A stretch of 15,448 bases of DNA from JAJFUG01 sp964386505. Lineage in GTDB: Bacteria > Gemmatimonadota > Glassbacteria > GWA2-58-10. The translations under genes and the position numbers were made by a program. This document shows, in pieces, positions 14,499-15,448 of the stretch. A model generated the notes under the pieces. That model ran no database searches and was not told the DNA's origin. It saw only the letters and a list, made by a program, of their open reading frames with translations. Each line of letters begins with the position of its first letter. The stretch's first letter is position 1. The stretch lies in assembly GCA_964386505.1 (NCBI GenBank), contig CAYLSM010000098.1:1-15448 (forward strand). Reading direction: 5' to 3'.

Positions 14499-15122
14499 AT
14501 GGAAGCTGCGTCCGAACTGTCGGAACGTAAAGTCACCCTCTGTCTGTTCAACCCGACCCACTACCTGGCCGGGGGCAAGGCCCTGGGCCTGGGGCTGGCG
14601 CTTATCCTGATCACCGCTGCGTTGGCCTCCACCGGCAGAGTGCACCTGGACGGCGTGCTGGACCTGCACGTGGGAAATCCGAGAGTGTTTCCTTTCTGGG
14701 TTTTCGCAGCCGAGGGACTTCTTGACTGGCTTGTCTTAGGCCTCCTGCTGATTCTTGCAGGCAAGCTGCTCTCCAAAAGCCGTCCCCGCGCGCTGGATAT
14801 CCTGGGCACACAGGCCCTGGCGCGCTGGCCGATGCTGTTAAGCGTCTCCCTGGGCCTGATTCCGGCGTTCCAGCTTCACGCCCTGCGGATGATACCCGGG
14901 ATGCAGGTGGACACTCCCGCCGTCCCGGGTGAAAAACTGATTTTCCTGGCTGTCCTGATCGCCACCATGCTGCTGATAGTCTGGATGGTGGCCCTGATGT
15001 ACCGGGCTTATGCCGTAAGCTGCAACCTGAAAGGCAGGAAGGCGGCGCTCTCGTTCATTGCGGCTCTGCTGGCGGCAGAAACGCTGTCAAAAGTAGTACT
15101 GGTGAAATTCCTGCTGACTTGA
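14499..15122 (+). CDS. Five-span membrane protein, Yip1-like, partner of the DUF2089 regulator
   Basis: The 207-residue product has hydrophobic segments at about 27-45, 66-90, 109-128, 145-168 and 182-204. A polar N-terminus contains LFNPTHYL just before the first span, reminiscent of the N-terminal border of the Yip1 fold. Loops are short, with basic residues between spans 2 and 3 (KSRPR) and 4 and 5 (KGRK), suggesting these face the cytoplasm. No catalytic motif is visible. The gene starts 1 base after the DUF2089 stop codon, and the exported DUF3887 gene begins 31 bases after its end. A role as membrane component or signal anchor of the cassette is inferred; the Yip1 assignment is tentative. 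Confidence 0.7.
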   Translation: MEAASELSERKVTLCLFNPTHYLAGGKALGLGLALILITAALASTGRVHLDGVLDLHVGNPRVFPFWVFAAEGLLDWLVLGLLLILAGKLLSKSRPRALDILGTQALARWPMLLSVSLGLIPAFQLHALRMIPGMQVDTPAVPGEKLIFLAVLIATMLLIVWMVALMYRAYAVSCNLKGRKAALSFIAALLAAETLSKVVLVKFLLT

Positions 15123-15153
15123 CTCAATACCATTAATCGATGAGGTGTATTCG

Positions 15154-15448
15154 ATGAAACGCGCAATTTTTCTTTCCCTGCTCCTGTCTTTCAGTCTCTG
15201 CGCCGCCGCCCAGGACAGCACCGCGACAGCCGGGAACACCCCTGTCCCGGCGGCCGAAAGCTTTGTCGATCTTCTCGCCGCCGGGCAGTTCGAGAAAGCC
15301 GTGGCCGTGATGACTCCTGAAGTGGCAAAAGCCATGCCTGCAGACAAACTGGAACAGACCTGGAAAAGCATTCAGGCCCAGGCCGGAGCTTTCAAGAAAA
15401 GGGAAAGCTCGCGAGCCGAGAAAATGCAGCAGTACGACATTATTCATG
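15154..15448 (+). CDS. Exported DUF3887 domain protein (partial, runs off right edge)
   Basis: From the ATG at 15154, 98 codons are visible and no stop is reached. Residues 1-20 are a Sec signal peptide (MKRAIFLSLLLSFSLCAAAQ). After a Thr/Pro/Ala linker comes the DUF3887 pattern: SFVDLLAAGQFEKAVAVMTP, then VAKAMPADKLEQTWKSIQAQ and AGAFKKRESS. This small extracytoplasmic domain often precedes an alpha/beta-hydrolase (esterase-like) domain, so the missing part may be a hydrolase, but that is not seen. A weak GAGGTG ribosome site lies before the ATG. It appears to be the third gene of the DUF2089 cassette. Confidence 0.8.
   Translation, partial: MKRAIFLSLLLSFSLCAAAQDSTATAGNTPVPAAESFVDLLAAGQFEKAVAVMTPEVAKAMPADKLEQTWKSIQAQAGAFKKRESSRAEKMQQYDIIH

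Overview
The window looks like chromosomal DNA from a GC-rich, Gram-negative, probably uncultured bacterium. Codons are strongly biased to G/C in the third position. Several products carry Sec or Tat export signals. Secreted glycan enzymes, a formylglycine-type sulfatase and a short folding intergenic repeat suggest a polysaccharide-degrading lineage of the FCB / Latescibacterota / 'Glassbacteria' kind. That placement is inference; no rRNA or other marker gene is present. I saw no tRNA, rRNA, CRISPR array, insertion sequence or phage gene.

Left part (1-4627). A minus-strand pair encodes a secreted concanavalin A-like lectin/lyase-fold protein, followed by a membrane protein cut by the window edge. 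A small DUF1330 gene diverges from it and converges on a single-chain iron-sulfur L-serine dehydratase. A 410-base intergenic region holds the serine dehydratase promoter and a 56-base folding repeat. Next come two translationally coupled plus-strand genes, an ABM-domain (YgiN/LsrG-like) monooxygenase and an iron-containing alcohol dehydrogenase.

Middle part (4615-11675). A large minus-strand hybrid sensor kinase (extracytoplasmic SBP_bac_3 sensor, one membrane span, PAS, HisKA, HATPase, receiver) ends inside the end of the dehydrogenase gene. Divergent from it is a three-gene plus-strand operon: a membrane acetyltransferase of the heparan-alpha-glucosaminide N-acetyltransferase family, an exported GH20-type hexosaminidase, and an exported GH16-type glucanase/galactanase. 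A strong intrinsic terminator closes it.

Right part (11729-15448). A minus-strand pair encodes a Tat-exported sulfatase and a deoxyribose-phosphate aldolase. Divergent from it, behind a very AT-rich promoter region with repeated TTCAA/TTGAA elements, is a plus-strand cassette: a DUF2089 zinc-ribbon/HTH regulator, a five-span membrane protein, and an exported DUF3887 protein that runs off the window.

Taken together, the acetyltransferase, GH20, GH16, sulfatase and lectin/lyase-fold genes suggest uptake or breakdown of an amino-sugar-containing, possibly sulfated polysaccharide. The substrate is not determined by the sequence. The most unusual items are the HGSNAT/GH20/GH16 operon beside a sulfatase, the three-way-junction repeat, and the DUF2089/membrane/DUF3887 cassette with its AT-rich control region.
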